Positions 8,110 through 16,559 are shown, counted from the stretch's first letter. The stretch: 64,000 nucleotides of DNA from Macrococcus hajekii (GCF_004359505.1 NZ_SCWE01000005.1:1-64000); one strand, 5' to 3'. Notes: generated by a model not told the origin, from the letters alone. Numbers and translations are program-made.

Positions 8110-8421
8110 ATCAAAAATATTGAGCATACACATGAAATATTCGACAGTTTGAATCAGCGCTGGACTTGTACTATATTTAAGAATAATGAATATCGACATG
8201 CTCCGTCATTCATGAGACTACAGTGCCGCGCATCTAATTTTGATAAAATACTGGATAGTGCCAATAATCAGCATACTTTACTACGTGTTCTGCATTTCAT
8301 CACTTTATTCAATAAAACAGCACTGGAAGAAAAAAATCCTTATTATATCAGTTCTGATTATATTATGAACATCAATCCTGATCAGCAAGTTCCTCTATAT
8401 GAGCAAACTCAATATAAATAA
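8110..8421 (+). CDS. Unknown protein, possibly started at ATC
   Basis: The open frame encodes about 103 residues, ending NINPDQQVPLYEQTQYK. It has no ATG near its beginning. A strong GGAGGTG (8098-8104) lies 5 nt before an in-frame ATC (8110) and 14 nt before an ATT (8119). The first conventional start, TTG at 8149, has no binding site. Initiation at ATC, or loss of an ATG by mutation, are the options. I recognise no family; the protein has several aromatic residues and no membrane segment. No terminator is visible before the converging gene 9 nt away. Confidence 0.45.
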   Translation: MKNIEHTHEIFDSLNQRWTCTIFKNNEYRHAPSFMRLQCRASNFDKILDSANNQHTLLRVLHFITLFNKTALEEKNPYYISSDYIMNINPDQQVPLYEQTQYK

Positions 8422-8430
8422 AAAGCATCA

Positions 8431-8685
8431 TCACAACATCGTTAAAGCGGTGTAAAGCACTAAGATGATACCATCAAATAGATGACGTAATTTATTTTCT
8501 TTATATCGTTGATGATCAATACTATCCAGAAGACCGACGATAAATAACGCAGCAAGTGTCAGAACGATATATAATGAAATATTTCGCTCCATAGTAAATT
8601 GTGCAAATATGAGAATGATGACTAAAATATTAAGAACACGATATAACGTATTCCATTTAATATCTATTTTTTTATTTCCCTTCAT
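8431..8685 (-). CDS. Small three-helix membrane protein
   Basis: An 84-residue protein with three hydrophobic segments (about residues 14-33, 40-58 and 68-84) and a basic N-terminus (MKGNKKIDIKW). An upstream in-frame ATG exists at 8700, but AAGGAGGT lies between it and the ATG at 8685, which is chosen. It follows the glutathione peroxidase gene in the same direction after a 47-nt gap that holds a weak 8-bp hairpin (8701-8708 with 8722-8729). No family is recognised. Confidence 0.55.
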   Translation of the reverse strand: MKGNKKIDIKWNTLYRVLNILVIILIFAQFTMERNISLYIVLTLAALFIVGLLDSIDHQRYKENKLRHLFDGIILVLYTALTML

Positions 8686-8732
8686 TATTACCTCCTTCAT
8701 CCCATCATGAGTTAATGCGGAATGATGGGCTC

Positions 8733-9206
8733 TTATAAATATCTTTCAATGTCTTTGGTTATTTTCTCAGGTTCCTTTTGCGGTCCGAAACGTTCTACGA
8801 CTTGGCCATTACGATCTACAAGGAACTTAGTGAAATTCCATTTAATTGCACTCCCTAAGAGACCCGATGTTTCTTTTTTCAGGTAATCGAAGAGAGGATC
8901 CGCCTGATCACCATTCACTTCTACTTTCTCATGCATAGGGAAAGTAACCCCATAGTTCAGACGGCATTCGTTAGCAGCTTCTTCTGCCGTTCCCGGTTCC
9001 TGATTTCCAAACTGATTGCACGGAAAACCAAGGACAACAAAGCCTTGTTCTTTATATTGCTGATAAATTTTTTCCAGACCATCAAACTGCTTCGTAAAGC
9101 CACACTTACTTGCTGTATTCACAATCAGTACTACTTGTCCTTTATAACGGTCAAGCTGATATAATTCTCCATTGTTAAGCTTTGCCTGATATTCATAAAT
9201 TGTCAT
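8733..9206 (-). CDS. Glutathione peroxidase-like thiol peroxidase
   Basis: A 157-residue cytoplasmic peroxidase reducing H2O2 and organic hydroperoxides. The GPx tetrad is present: peroxidatic C35 in [12 protein letters not shown]69 in NQFGNQEPG, and W123/N124 in IKWNFTKF. C81 in [13 protein letters not shown] matches the resolving cysteine of yeast Gpx3-type enzymes. That suggests an atypical 2-Cys cycle using thioredoxin (or bacillithiol) rather than glutathione, which this lineage does not make. It corresponds to staphylococcal BsaA/GpxA. The ATG follows AAAAGGAGTCAATTAA. Confidence 0.9.
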   Translation of the reverse strand: MTIYEYQAKLNNGELYQLDRYKGQVVLIVNTASKCGFTKQFDGLEKIYQQYKEQGFVVLGFPCNQFGNQEPGTAEEAANECRLNYGVTFPMHEKVEVNGDQADPLFDYLKKETSGLLGSAIKWNFTKFLVDRNGQVVERFGPQKEPEKITKDIERYL

Positions 9207-9353
9207 TTAATTGACTCCTTTTGCTCTTTTTCCTTTTATTATATCAGCCTATTACTGTTGCCCCTATTAAATTGCTTAATATTAAAATGCAGAATATCTT
9301 CATCAATAATTTCTAATAATATAAAATATGTATATTTTAATACTTAATAATCG

Positions 9354-9383
9354 TGTTATAATTTGAATAATCAGAATTCAAAT
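9354..9383 (+). promoter_or_regulatory. Extended -10 promoter with a palindromic operator
   Basis: TGTTATAAT (9354-9362) is a textbook extended -10. It runs directly into ATTTGAAT-N7-ATTCAAAT (9361-9383), an 8-bp palindrome covering the expected transcription start, just before AAGGAGGG. This is the arrangement expected for autorepression by the XRE-family regulator encoded next. Confidence 0.55.
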
Positions 9384-9397
9384 AAGGAGGGAAAGGC

Positions 9398-9898
9398 TTG
9401 TCTATCGGACAAAAAATTCGTGAAATACGATTGATGCAAAAATTAACATTGAAAGAAATCGCGTCTCAAACTGATCTCTCTATCCCATTTCTCTCTCAGC
9501 TAGAGAGGAATAAATGTAATGCCACAATGGGTTCTCTTCGCAAAATTGCTGATGTACTCAATGTTCATCCCAGTGCTTTTTTTGATTATAATGAAGCTGA
9601 ACAGCCTGCTGCACAGAACAATAACCTCTTCACTTACTATGATCTCAGCCAGCAAGTAGCAGGGGCTTTTAAACCTTTAAAAGTTTCCATTGAACCGAAT
9701 GAGCAAATTTCAAAACCTATCGCTCATAAAGGAGCTGAATTTGTTTATTGTTTATCAGGTACACTGACTGTGGTAGTGGCCGATGAAAACTATCATCTGC
9801 AGCCACAGCAATCTTTAATGTACGAAGCTACTAAGCCTCATTACTGGTATAATCACTCAGATGACACGGTTACCTTTTTAGTCGTCAATGAAAATTAA
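9398..9898 (+). CDS. XRE-family regulator with C-terminal cupin domain
   Basis: A 166-residue two-domain transcription regulator. Residues about 7-62 form an XRE-type helix-turn-helix (TLKEIASQTDLSIPFLSQLE). Residues about 95-166 form a cupin barrel (AHKGAEFVYCLSGTLTVVV and HYWYNHSDDTVTFLVV) that usually senses a small molecule. Such proteins often control amine, amino-acid or sugar genes next to them, but the neighbour here is unknown and convergent, so the target may be itself or distant. It starts at TTG with AAGGAGGG 6 nt upstream; the rare start may keep levels low. Confidence 0.87.
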   Translation: MSIGQKIREIRLMQKLTLKEIASQTDLSIPFLSQLERNKCNATMGSLRKIADVLNVHPSAFFDYNEAEQPAAQNNNLFTYYDLSQQVAGAFKPLKVSIEPNEQISKPIAHKGAEFVYCLSGTLTVVVADENYHLQPQQSLMYEATKPHYWYNHSDDTVTFLVVNEN

Positions 9899-9928
9899 TA
9901 AGCTGCCCCTTAGGACAGCTTATTTTTT
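9898..9928. terminator. Terminator between the XRE regulator and the next gene
   Basis: ATAAGCTG (9898-9905) pairs with CAGCTTAT (9916-9923), with a short extension into the loop and six T after it. It ends the rightward gene and overlaps the final codons of the converging gene. Confidence 0.8.
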
Positions 9929-10963
9929 GACTCGACTTATATTTTTCTTCTTGCGTTTCTTTTTCCTGCTTTCCACACGCTTATTAATAACGCGGCGTTC
10001 CGGCTGCATAATTTCGTTCATTTTGTGACCGCCTAAATGCCAGTTACGTATAGTACGATAAGCATTTATCATATAAGCAGCTGTTTCATCCATTTTAACA
10101 GGTGCAAGAACTTTCTCATTTATCATATCGTTAATAATTGACATCAAGTTATCAGGATTATCAATCATTTTCATCATCACTGTAATCGTGTCTCGAATAT
10201 CTTTTTTCTGATTAATATCATTCATGTAAGGCGATAAATATGAAATGAGCGCATCTAATTCTTCAGAAGGTTCATGGTATTCAAACGCAAAATAACGTTG
10301 AAAATCCTCCCACGATGACGGAATATAATACTGACGTTTCTCTTCAATACCTGCGCCATGAAACTGTGCAGCTTCAATTAAAGGATTGAGGACAAAGCCA
10401 TCTTTAACAGTCGCAATCCCTTGTAATTCCTGTTCTAGCTGCTGTTCAGTCTGTCTACGATTTAAAAAGCGCTCTGCCATTAAGCGATACTGCGAAAGAG
10501 AAAAGTAACCATAAAGGTTCACTGCACTGACCAGTAATTTCACTTCATCACTCTGTTCCTGAGCCTGACTTTTTTCCACTACATAACGGCGTAAGTATTC
10601 TTTTACGTCTGAAGGAATAAATGCATGTTCTTCAATGATAAAGATAAGATTTTGAACAGGCATCTTTCCTGTAAAGGCCGTTGAATATGTGTCAGCAATT
10701 AACAGATGGTTCAGCACATTGTAATCTTCAACAGACATAACATCAAACATCTTATCTGCAGCTGAAAGATCCTTGAAAATATGTGTCACAATTAAATGGA
10801 TCAAATCTTCTTTTTTCTTATTTGAATAACCTTTAATCTCATAGAACTTACAGATTTTCTTCAATGTCTCTAACTTTTCATTCCATAGGAAATATGAAAG
10901 CGGCTGTTCAAAATGTCTGATTTCTTCTTCTGTCATCGTCTTAATATTTAATTTACTTGCCAT
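9920..10963 (-). CDS. Unknown protein with SAP-like N-terminal region
   Basis: A 347-residue helical protein and paralogue of the product of 5891-6886. Residues about 28-60 (LKKICKFYEIKGYSNKKKEDLI) look like a SAP or Rho-N type helix-extended loop-helix, a fold that often touches nucleic acid. The tail is strongly basic (NKRVESRKKKRKKKN), also compatible with RNA or DNA binding. The middle shares NLYGYFSLSQYRLM and YYIPSSWEDFQRY with the paralogue. GAGGTG sits 4 nt before the ATG at 10963; a longer TTG-started frame overlaps this site and was rejected. The function is unknown. Confidence 0.62.
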   Translation of the reverse strand: MASKLNIKTMTEEEIRHFEQPLSYFLWNEKLETLKKICKFYEIKGYSNKKKEDLIHLIVTHIFKDLSAADKMFDVMSVEDYNVLNHLLIADTYSTAFTGKMPVQNLIFIIEEHAFIPSDVKEYLRRYVVEKSQAQEQSDEVKLLVSAVNLYGYFSLSQYRLMAERFLNRRQTEQQLEQELQGIATVKDGFVLNPLIEAAQFHGAGIEEKRQYYIPSSWEDFQRYFAFEYHEPSEELDALISYLSPYMNDINQKKDIRDTITVMMKMIDNPDNLMSIINDMINEKVLAPVKMDETAAYMINAYRTIRNWHLGGHKMNEIMQPERRVINKRVESRKKKRKKKNISRVKK

Positions 10964-11047
10964 AATACACCTCAATCATCTTATTTCACTTACTGCTATT
11001 ATAACGAAACTTCGTTCACCTTGTATAGGACCTTATATTCCGAACAT

Positions 11048-11072
11048 AAAAAACCTTGCATTCACAAGGTTT
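11048..11072 (-). terminator. Terminator of the methyltransferase gene
   Basis: AAACCTTG (11051-11058) pairs with CAAGGTTT (11065-11072) around a 6-nt loop. On the minus strand the stem is followed by a run of T. Confidence 0.82.
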
Positions 11073-11758
11073 TACTTTCTTCTGGCTGATATAATTAAAT
11101 GCTTAGGTCTACGTAATTCATCTTTTATGTCCGGATCGTCATCTCTATTTCTTTCGGCAGAGAGAGACTCATTAATGCCTTTAATGACAAAGTTCTCTTC
11201 AATCAGCACACTTAAATAGTGACTGAGTGTGCGGTGATATTTGATCACACCATCTGATTGTTGTCGTTCTCCTTCACGATGATACATATCAACGGGCCAA
11301 TGTATACGATTATTTTCAGCATCATAGACCCAGTCCTGGGAACCATGTGCAGTATAGATAGGATGCTCAATCATAAAAAGGAATGTCCCATTTATAGTCA
11401 GAATATGCTTTACCGCTTCTACTACATCTTCAAAATCAGGTAAGTAATGAAGCGCCAGTGAACTGATGACGATATCAAATTCATGCGCTTCAAAATTCAG
11501 TTCATCGAGCTGGTCAATAGACCCTTGTAAAAAGCGAATTTTATCGGCATGCGGCTGTTCAAGAGCAAGTGTCAGCATTTTTTCTGATAAATCCACACCT
11601 ACTACATGGCTCGCTCCTTGTTCTACGGCATAATTACAATGTCGTCCATCACCACATCCAAGGTCGAGTACATGTGTACCTTCAAGGTCGGGCATCATCT
11701 TGAAATATATATCTTCATCTAATGATGTTATCTGTATATTTCTATCATGGTTCGCCAT
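11072..11758 (-). CDS. Class I SAM-dependent methyltransferase
   Basis: A 228-residue Rossmann-fold methyltransferase. Motif I is HVLDLGCGDGRH (about 29-40), followed by the acidic end of strand beta-2 in VVGVDLSEKM and motif IV-like DIVISSLALHYL. The C-terminal third (HWPVDMYHREG and YHRTLSHYLSVLIEENF) matches small-molecule methyltransferases of the UbiE/Methyltransf_11 type found across Firmicutes. The substrate cannot be told from sequence or neighbours. AAAGGAG precedes the ATG, and a terminator overlaps its stop. Confidence 0.85.
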   Translation of the reverse strand: MANHDRNIQITSLDEDIYFKMMPDLEGTHVLDLGCGDGRHCNYAVEQGASHVVGVDLSEKMLTLALEQPHADKIRFLQGSIDQLDELNFEAHEFDIVISSLALHYLPDFEDVVEAVKHILTINGTFLFMIEHPIYTAHGSQDWVYDAENNRIHWPVDMYHREGERQQSDGVIKYHRTLSHYLSVLIEENFVIKGINESLSAERNRDDDPDIKDELRRPKHLIISARRK

Positions 11759-11789
11759 AGTTATCTCCTTTAATACCTAAATTCTGTCA

Positions 11790-12563
11790 CTAGGCTAAGA
11801 ACATCTTGATTTCTTCAGCAAAACGCTCAGATTCTTCAACAAGTGGCGCATGACCGGAATGCTCAAACAATACCATACGACCATTCGGAATACGTTCCGC
11901 TATATATTGACTCTCCTCAGGTGCATTCAGATTATCATATCTTCCTGCAATTAATAGAGTTTCATTCGGCAATTTATTCAATGTCTCTCTATAGTCAAAG
12001 CCCGTAATGCTTCTTGAAGCAGCAGCTTCTTCATTAGCATCCAGCTGACTGTAATCATTCACTAACTGCTGCCATGATCGCACTTTTTCCTGATTATAGT
12101 ATATATGGTGATCAAGGATTTTTTTAACTTCTTCTTTAGGTTTATTTTTAATTTCATTCCGGTGCTCCATCATAAGTCTTGCAAATGAACTGACAGTAGC
12201 ATGCGCTTTAGCACCTACCAGTATAAGTTTATCAACTTTTCTCGGGTATCTCGAAGTCACACCGAGTGCTATGTATGAACCCATTGAATAGCCAAGAAGG
12301 TGTGCTTTTTTCAGTTGAAGGTGAGAGAGCAGTTCAAGACAATCATCAATATGATCATCGATTGTATAACTGTAAGGACGATCAGATTGGCCATGACCAC
12401 GTACATCATAGGTGATAACTTGATACGTTGCAGAGAGCTGCTCTTTATTATATTCAAACATTCTCATATTCCCGTTCATACCGTGGATCATGATGAGTGG
12501 TTCACCGGAGCCTGTTATTTCATAGTTTATTTTAGTACCGTCTGACGATTTAAATACACTCAT
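11790..12563 (-). CDS. Alpha/beta-fold hydrolase
   Basis: A 257-residue hydrolase with an intact triad: S93 in GYSMGS, D210 in AGRYDNLNAP and H238 in HSGHAP. The oxyanion-side motif IMIHGMNG and YDVRGHGQSD place it in the esterase/carboxylesterase (MhpC-like) branch. The substrate is unknown. It is related over its whole length to the protein encoded upstream at 12652-13443, which lacks the nucleophile. AAGGAGGAG precedes the ATG. A terminator separates it from the paralogue, so it has its own promoter. Confidence 0.87.
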   Translation of the reverse strand: MSVFKSSDGTKINYEITGSGEPLIMIHGMNGNMRMFEYNKEQLSATYQVITYDVRGHGQSDRPYSYTIDDHIDDCLELLSHLQLKKAHLLGYSMGSYIALGVTSRYPRKVDKLILVGAKAHATVSSFARLMMEHRNEIKNKPKEEVKKILDHHIYYNQEKVRSWQQLVNDYSQLDANEEAAASRSITGFDYRETLNKLPNETLLIAGRYDNLNAPEESQYIAERIPNGRMVLFEHSGHAPLVEESERFAEEIKMFLA

Positions 12564-12626
12564 CTTAAGCTCCTCCTTTTTACTCCTTTACCCGATTTTT
12601 AAATTTATAACGATATTATTGTAAAT

Positions 12627-12653
12627 AAAAAAGAAACACACAATGTGTTTCTT
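12627..12653 (-). terminator. Terminator of the nucleophile-less hydrolase operon
   Basis: AAGAAACACA (12631-12640) pairs with TGTGTTTCTT (12644-12653) around a 3-nt loop. A run of T follows on the minus strand. Confidence 0.85.
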
Positions 12654-13443
12654 AGACCTTCGTTTCAGTAGAAAGAAATTTTTGAACATCTTCCAGGAAG
12701 CGTTCTTTTTCTTCAATCATAGGAGCATGGCCACTATTTTCATATAAGAAATGATAACTATTCGGTATTTCCTGACTCAATCTTTTTCCGTTATCCGGCT
12801 TTATCAGCTCATCATGCTCACCGCTGATAATTAATGTCGGTGCTGTAATCTGATGTGCATTTATCATTAAATCAATCTCTTCAGTAGAACGATTAATCGC
12901 TTTTCTTTCCAGCTTTGTCGTTCCCTTTTCAGTATCGAGCAAGGATTTTTTCCATTTTGCTACTTTTTTAGCATCATGGTACATATATTGTTCCATTATT
13001 TTATTACGTTTTTCTGGTTTAACGGTTCTCAATATATTCGAGTATTGAGCAAGAAACCGGTCTTCAGAGACATTGAAGGGTTCTGTTCCCACGCTGATTA
13101 ACACAAGACGCTGAATGATTTCAGGGTAACTTGCTGCAAGTGTACACGCAATCATGCCACCCAGTCCATAGCCCATAAAGTGAGCCTGCTTAATCATTAA
13201 CTCATCCATAACGGCAAGTACATCTTCTAAATAATCATATACTGTAATCTTAAACGGCTTATCAGAATAACCATGACCTCTAAGATCAATCTTGATTAAC
13301 TGATAGTCTTCCTTTAATGCTGTCTCAAATTCATTGAACATCGTTGTGTTCATATACTGTCCGTGCAACATAATAAGAGGATAACCTTTTCCAACTACTT
13401 CATAGTTAATCGCAATATCATTTTCCGTTACTATTATATTCAT
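12652..13443 (-). CDS. Alpha/beta-hydrolase-like protein lacking the nucleophile serine
   Basis: A 263-residue protein with the full alpha/beta hydrolase framework (LIMLHGQYM, IDLRGHGYSDKP). The nucleophile elbow reads GYGLGG: the serine position is glycine (codon GGA near 13166). The acid (D in SGEHDELIKP) and histidine (in NSGHAPMIEE) are kept. It is probably not a serine hydrolase; it may bind a ligand, act as a lyase, or have lost activity. Two ATGs are adjacent; the second (13443) has the better spacing from TAGGAG. It follows the bactofilin-like gene closely, so both are likely co-transcribed. Confidence 0.82.
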   Translation of the reverse strand: MNIIVTENDIAINYEVVGKGYPLIMLHGQYMNTTMFNEFETALKEDYQLIKIDLRGHGYSDKPFKITVYDYLEDVLAVMDELMIKQAHFMGYGLGGMIACTLAASYPEIIQRLVLISVGTEPFNVSEDRFLAQYSNILRTVKPEKRNKIMEQYMYHDAKKVAKWKKSLLDTEKGTTKLERKAINRSTEEIDLMINAHQITAPTLIISGEHDELIKPDNGKRLSQEIPNSYHFLYENSGHAPMIEEKERFLEDVQKFLSTETKV

Positions 13444-13452
13444 CATATACTC

Positions 13453-14136
13453 CTAGTCTCTTGTAATTTTTCCGAGCTCCAGCACATCTGACCTATTATC
13501 CAGCTTATAGTCTTTTGTATATTCCAGAATCTTAATTGTACAATTAGGTCCAATCGTCACTTCATCACCACGTACCAGTTCTGCGATCACATTTTCCAGA
13601 TATATAGTGCCGCCGTCTATATGGTCTACTTTAAGCAGGTGATCGTTATCTTTAAAAATCAACGCCTGTCTTTTAGCATCTACCTTTATATCATTAGCAG
13701 TTATGCTTGACGCCTCGCAGTCATCTGTGAGAATAAAATCCAGACGCTCTGCTCTTATATCTTTTACTTTAAATGATCCTTCAAAAGATAAAGTCTGGCC
13801 CTCAATTCGTCCTGAACTGATGATTTCACCAGATGATTCAATATGCTCTGCCTTTAAATCTTTTTTCAGTTCTATCAGCCCTTCATTGCTGACTTTTGAA
13901 CCTATTACATTCTCCTCAACAAACAGACGTCCTTTTTTGTCATTCACCAGCTCCTGAGTTTCTAATGTAGAATGTATGCTAAGAACCCCTGAGTTAGTGA
14001 TATAAGGTGCATTGAGACGTCCTTCAATAGTTGCTGACTCTCGCACATTCAATTCATTTGCTTCTACACTTGACGTAAAAGTAGTAGGTTCTTCTACATT
14101 AATCAACTCAAAAATCCCGCCTTGCTGAATATTCAT
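13453..14136 (-). CDS. Bactofilin-like (polymer-forming cytoskeletal) protein
   Basis: A 227-residue protein of short repeating beta strands (VEANELNVRESATIEGRL, then IEGQTLSFEGSFKVKDI). This is the right-handed beta-helix pattern of the bactofilin/DUF583 family (YhbE/YhbF-like in Bacillus). Such proteins polymerise without nucleotide and organise envelope processes. It lacks a membrane segment. Its TAG stop overlaps the ribosome binding site of the next gene. A GTG at 14142 is an alternative start; the binding site is weak for both. The repeat pattern is clear, the function inferred. Confidence 0.65.
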   Translation of the reverse strand: MNIQQGGIFELINVEEPTTFTSSVEANELNVRESATIEGRLNAPYITNSGVLSIHSTLETQELVNDKKGRLFVEENVIGSKVSNEGLIELKKDLKAEHIESSGEIISSGRIEGQTLSFEGSFKVKDIRAERLDFILTDDCEASSITANDIKVDAKRQALIFKDNDHLLKVDHIDGGTIYLENVIAELVRGDEVTIGPNCTIKILEYTKDYKLDNRSDVLELGKITRD

Positions 14137-14218
14137 ATGCACTCACAGCCTTTTGTATTGTTTTTTATGTTATACCCATTCTGCTAAAATAGTAACGACT
14201 GATAAAGGAGGATACTAA

Positions 14219-14725
14219 ATGAAAAAACATATCGATCAGCATGATTATAATATCTTTAAAATTAACACTATACAGATGTCGCTCAATGATAAAGTAGGTC
14301 AGTTCTATCAGATTGTTCCTCCTGACTGGGTTAATATTATCGCCTTTCATAAAGGGCAGCTGATTATGGAACGACAATTCCGCATCGGAGTTGAAGAGCA
14401 GGTTCTCGAACTGCCTGCCGGCATCATTGAAAAGAATGAAGATATCGTACAAGCTGCCGAACGTGAGCTCCTTGAAGAAACCGGTTATAGCGGACGGGGG
14501 CAACTCATCGGGACTCTAATACCTAACCCAGCCATACAGACTAATCGCTGTCATACAGTACTCATTCCAGAAACTTGCGATACAGGCCAGTCTTCTCCCG
14601 ATACATTCGAGACAATCGAGACTCTATTAATGACTGAAGAGCAAGTGAAAAAAGCTATACGCAGCGGCGAAATACAAAATGCACTTCACCTTGCATCTCT
14701 GTATCAATATCAATTATATTATTAG
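14219..14725 (+). CDS. Nudix hydrolase (ADP-ribose pyrophosphatase-like)
   Basis: A 168-residue Nudix enzyme. The Nudix box runs from G68 to Y90, with E74 and the core REL-L-EETGY (R82, E83, E86, E87) for Mg2+ binding. The preceding QVLELPAGIIE and the NPAIQTNRCHT loop resemble ADP-ribose pyrophosphatases, which remove toxic nucleoside diphosphate sugars. The substrate is inferred. AAAGGAGG precedes the ATG. It converges with the CorA-like gene, and their ends overlap by 4 bp. Confidence 0.87.
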   Translation: MKKHIDQHDYNIFKINTIQMSLNDKVGQFYQIVPPDWVNIIAFHKGQLIMERQFRIGVEEQVLELPAGIIEKNEDIVQAAERELLEETGYSGRGQLIGTLIPNPAIQTNRCHTVLIPETCDTGQSSPDTFETIETLLMTEEQVKKAIRSGEIQNALHLASLYQYQLYY

Positions 14726-15648
14726 AAAAATTTATTTTTGCGATCTGTTTTATTATCCAGCAAGTCTCCCATCCATCCCTTGCCTTTCAGATAAACAAAA
14801 ATACCATAAGTGACGCCGAGCATTGCGAGAATTGCGATAAGATAACCATATTGCCAGTCAAGTTCAGGCATATTCTTAAAATTCATTCCCCATATCGCAC
14901 CCAGTAATGTGGCGGGCGCAAATAAAGCCGTAAATATTGTCAGTGTTTTTGTAATCTCATTTCCTCGATATGAAGAGACGAGATTCTCGAAATCGAGTAA
15001 GGCATCGATTTCTTCTTCATAGGCATTAATCAGAAAACGTGCACGTTTTACTCGCGCTTCCATCTGGTGATAATATTTACTTTCTTTAATTTCCTTGCCA
15101 AATGCCTCTTCTGTCATCATAAAAAGTTCAGTCACTGTTACAATCTGAGACTTACAGAGTAGTAACTGATGATCAGCTTCTGCTACTTGATCTAAAATTT
15201 TAATATTATTGCGCTTCTTTACTTCCCACAGAATAGAGTGAAGTTTATTTTCAAACTCATCAATCTGATTCATATAGGAATAAGTGGTACTTTTAATAAT
15301 GATATAGAAAGTATCCAGTGCTGAACGCTTACTCTTATCTCTTAATAATTCTTCCTCTGAATATTGGAGCATTTTTGGTACATCTATATCCATCAGCATA
15401 AGGTGCTGATCATCCAGATAGAACTGAAAATCTTCATAATCCATTTCATCCTCAAGATTTTGATAATAAATGTGAGAACCCCATATAGATTCGTAATCCT
15501 CACGTGTTTCAAGTTTTAATATATTATCTCTTAGCTGACTGATTTCTGTCATCTGCCCGGTCCATGGATAATGCAGATGATTGAGCGCGTCCGTTACGTC
15601 CTGATATCGAGTCCAGCTACCTTCAAAATAATGATAAATCATGTTCAC
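14722..15648 (-). CDS. CorA-family divalent cation channel
   Basis: A 308-residue CorA-type protein: a long helical cytoplasmic domain followed by two C-terminal membrane helices. The signature GMN (254-256) lies at the end of the first helix (ALFAPATLLGAIWGMNFKNM). Family members carry Mg2+, Co2+ or Zn2+ along their gradient. The start is taken as GTG at 15648, 6 nt after AGGAGG and overlapping the preceding stop (GTGA). An ATG at 15642 is the alternative. It is coupled to the BtuC-like permease gene. Confidence 0.87.
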   Translation of the reverse strand: MNMIYHYFEGSWTRYQDVTDALNHLHYPWTGQMTEISQLRDNILKLETREDYESIWGSHIYYQNLEDEMDYEDFQFYLDDQHLMLMDIDVPKMLQYSEEELLRDKSKRSALDTFYIIIKSTTYSYMNQIDEFENKLHSILWEVKKRNNIKILDQVAEADHQLLLCKSQIVTVTELFMMTEEAFGKEIKESKYYHQMEARVKRARFLINAYEEEIDALLDFENLVSSYRGNEITKTLTIFTALFAPATLLGAIWGMNFKNMPELDWQYGYLIAILAMLGVTYGIFVYLKGKGWMGDLLDNKTDRKNKFF

Positions 15649-16559
15649 TTCAGTCCTCCTCGTGCTTCTTTTTTCAGCATCATCAGCAACAATAACGGCA
15701 GACCAGCCAGCGATAAAGGAACACTGACAGGTAGCTGAATAGGCGCCAATAAGTTATTACCCAGGAAATCAGCGCTCATAACTGCAATGCTGCCTGTTAT
15801 TCCTACTGACCAGAACTGCTTCATTCCGCTGAATAGTTGCGGAATAATAAGTCCTACAAAACCGATTATACCTGTTGTACTGATCAGAACAGCTGTCATA
15901 ACTGATGCAATACTGAGTGATATGTAAATAATTATCTGATCGTTGATGCCTACGCCACGTGCAAGTGTCTCTCCACTTGCTACAATAGTGATTGCTCTGG
16001 CCAGCCAGAATAGACCTGCTGTTCCTACCAGGGTAAGGGGCATAAGCAGTCCTATATCAGTCCATGTTGCTGTGCCAATGCTGCCAAATAAGTAGTTCAT
16101 CAGCTGTCTCGAACGTCCTGGCCATAATACAACGAGGCCGTATAAAGCACTTGAACAGAAAAAGTTAATGAATAAACCGAATAAAATCATACCGATTCTC
16201 TGACTCCTTCTGAAATAAGTATGCGTAAGATAGATAATGAACAACAATGCTAGCAGGCTCATCATGATACTCACCATCACTACTGATATACCGAGAATAA
16301 TACCTAAGGCACTCCCTAGACTCGCACTACCCGCAAGACCCAGCGTAAAGGAATCTGCGAGCTTATTGCCAAATACCGTTTGGAAAACCAGTCCTGTTAC
16401 CGCCAGAATAAAACCTGCAAGCAGTCCGAGTAATGTACGAGGTAAACGAATATCACGTATAATCATCCAGTCAAATGCATCAGCCGGCCAAAGATGACCT
16501 TTGACAAAAAATAGATGACAGAATGTCACTATACTTAATATGATAAGCAGTTTAATCAT
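15645..16559 (-). CDS. FecCD-type ABC permease (BtuC-like)
   Basis: A 304-residue polytopic permease of the FecCD family, which imports cobalamin, haem or siderophores. Typical stretches: IRLPRTLLGLLAGFILAVTG near the start, DSFTLGLAGSASLG, and GFVGLIIPQLF near the end. It overlaps the upstream binding-protein gene by 8 bp. The ATG at 16559 follows AAAGG; a longer TTG-started frame is less likely. No ATPase gene is present in this cluster. Confidence 0.9.
   Translation of the reverse strand: MIKLLIILSIVTFCHLFFVKGHLWPADAFDWMIIRDIRLPRTLLGLLAGFILAVTGLVFQTVFGNKLADSFTLGLAGSASLGSALGIILGISVVMVSIMMSLLALLFIIYLTHTYFRRSQRIGMILFGLFINFFCSSALYGLVVLWPGRSRQLMNYLFGSIGTATWTDIGLLMPLTLVGTAGLFWLARAITIVASGETLARGVGINDQIIIYISLSIASVMTAVLISTTGIIGFVGLIIPQLFSGMKQFWSVGITGSIAVMSADFLGNNLLAPIQLPVSVPLSLAGLPLLLLMMLKKEARGGLK

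Noticed and set aside
8701..8729. 8-bp hairpin between the peroxidase gene and the small membrane protein gene
   Set aside because: Long 13-nt loop and no T run; too weak to call a terminator.
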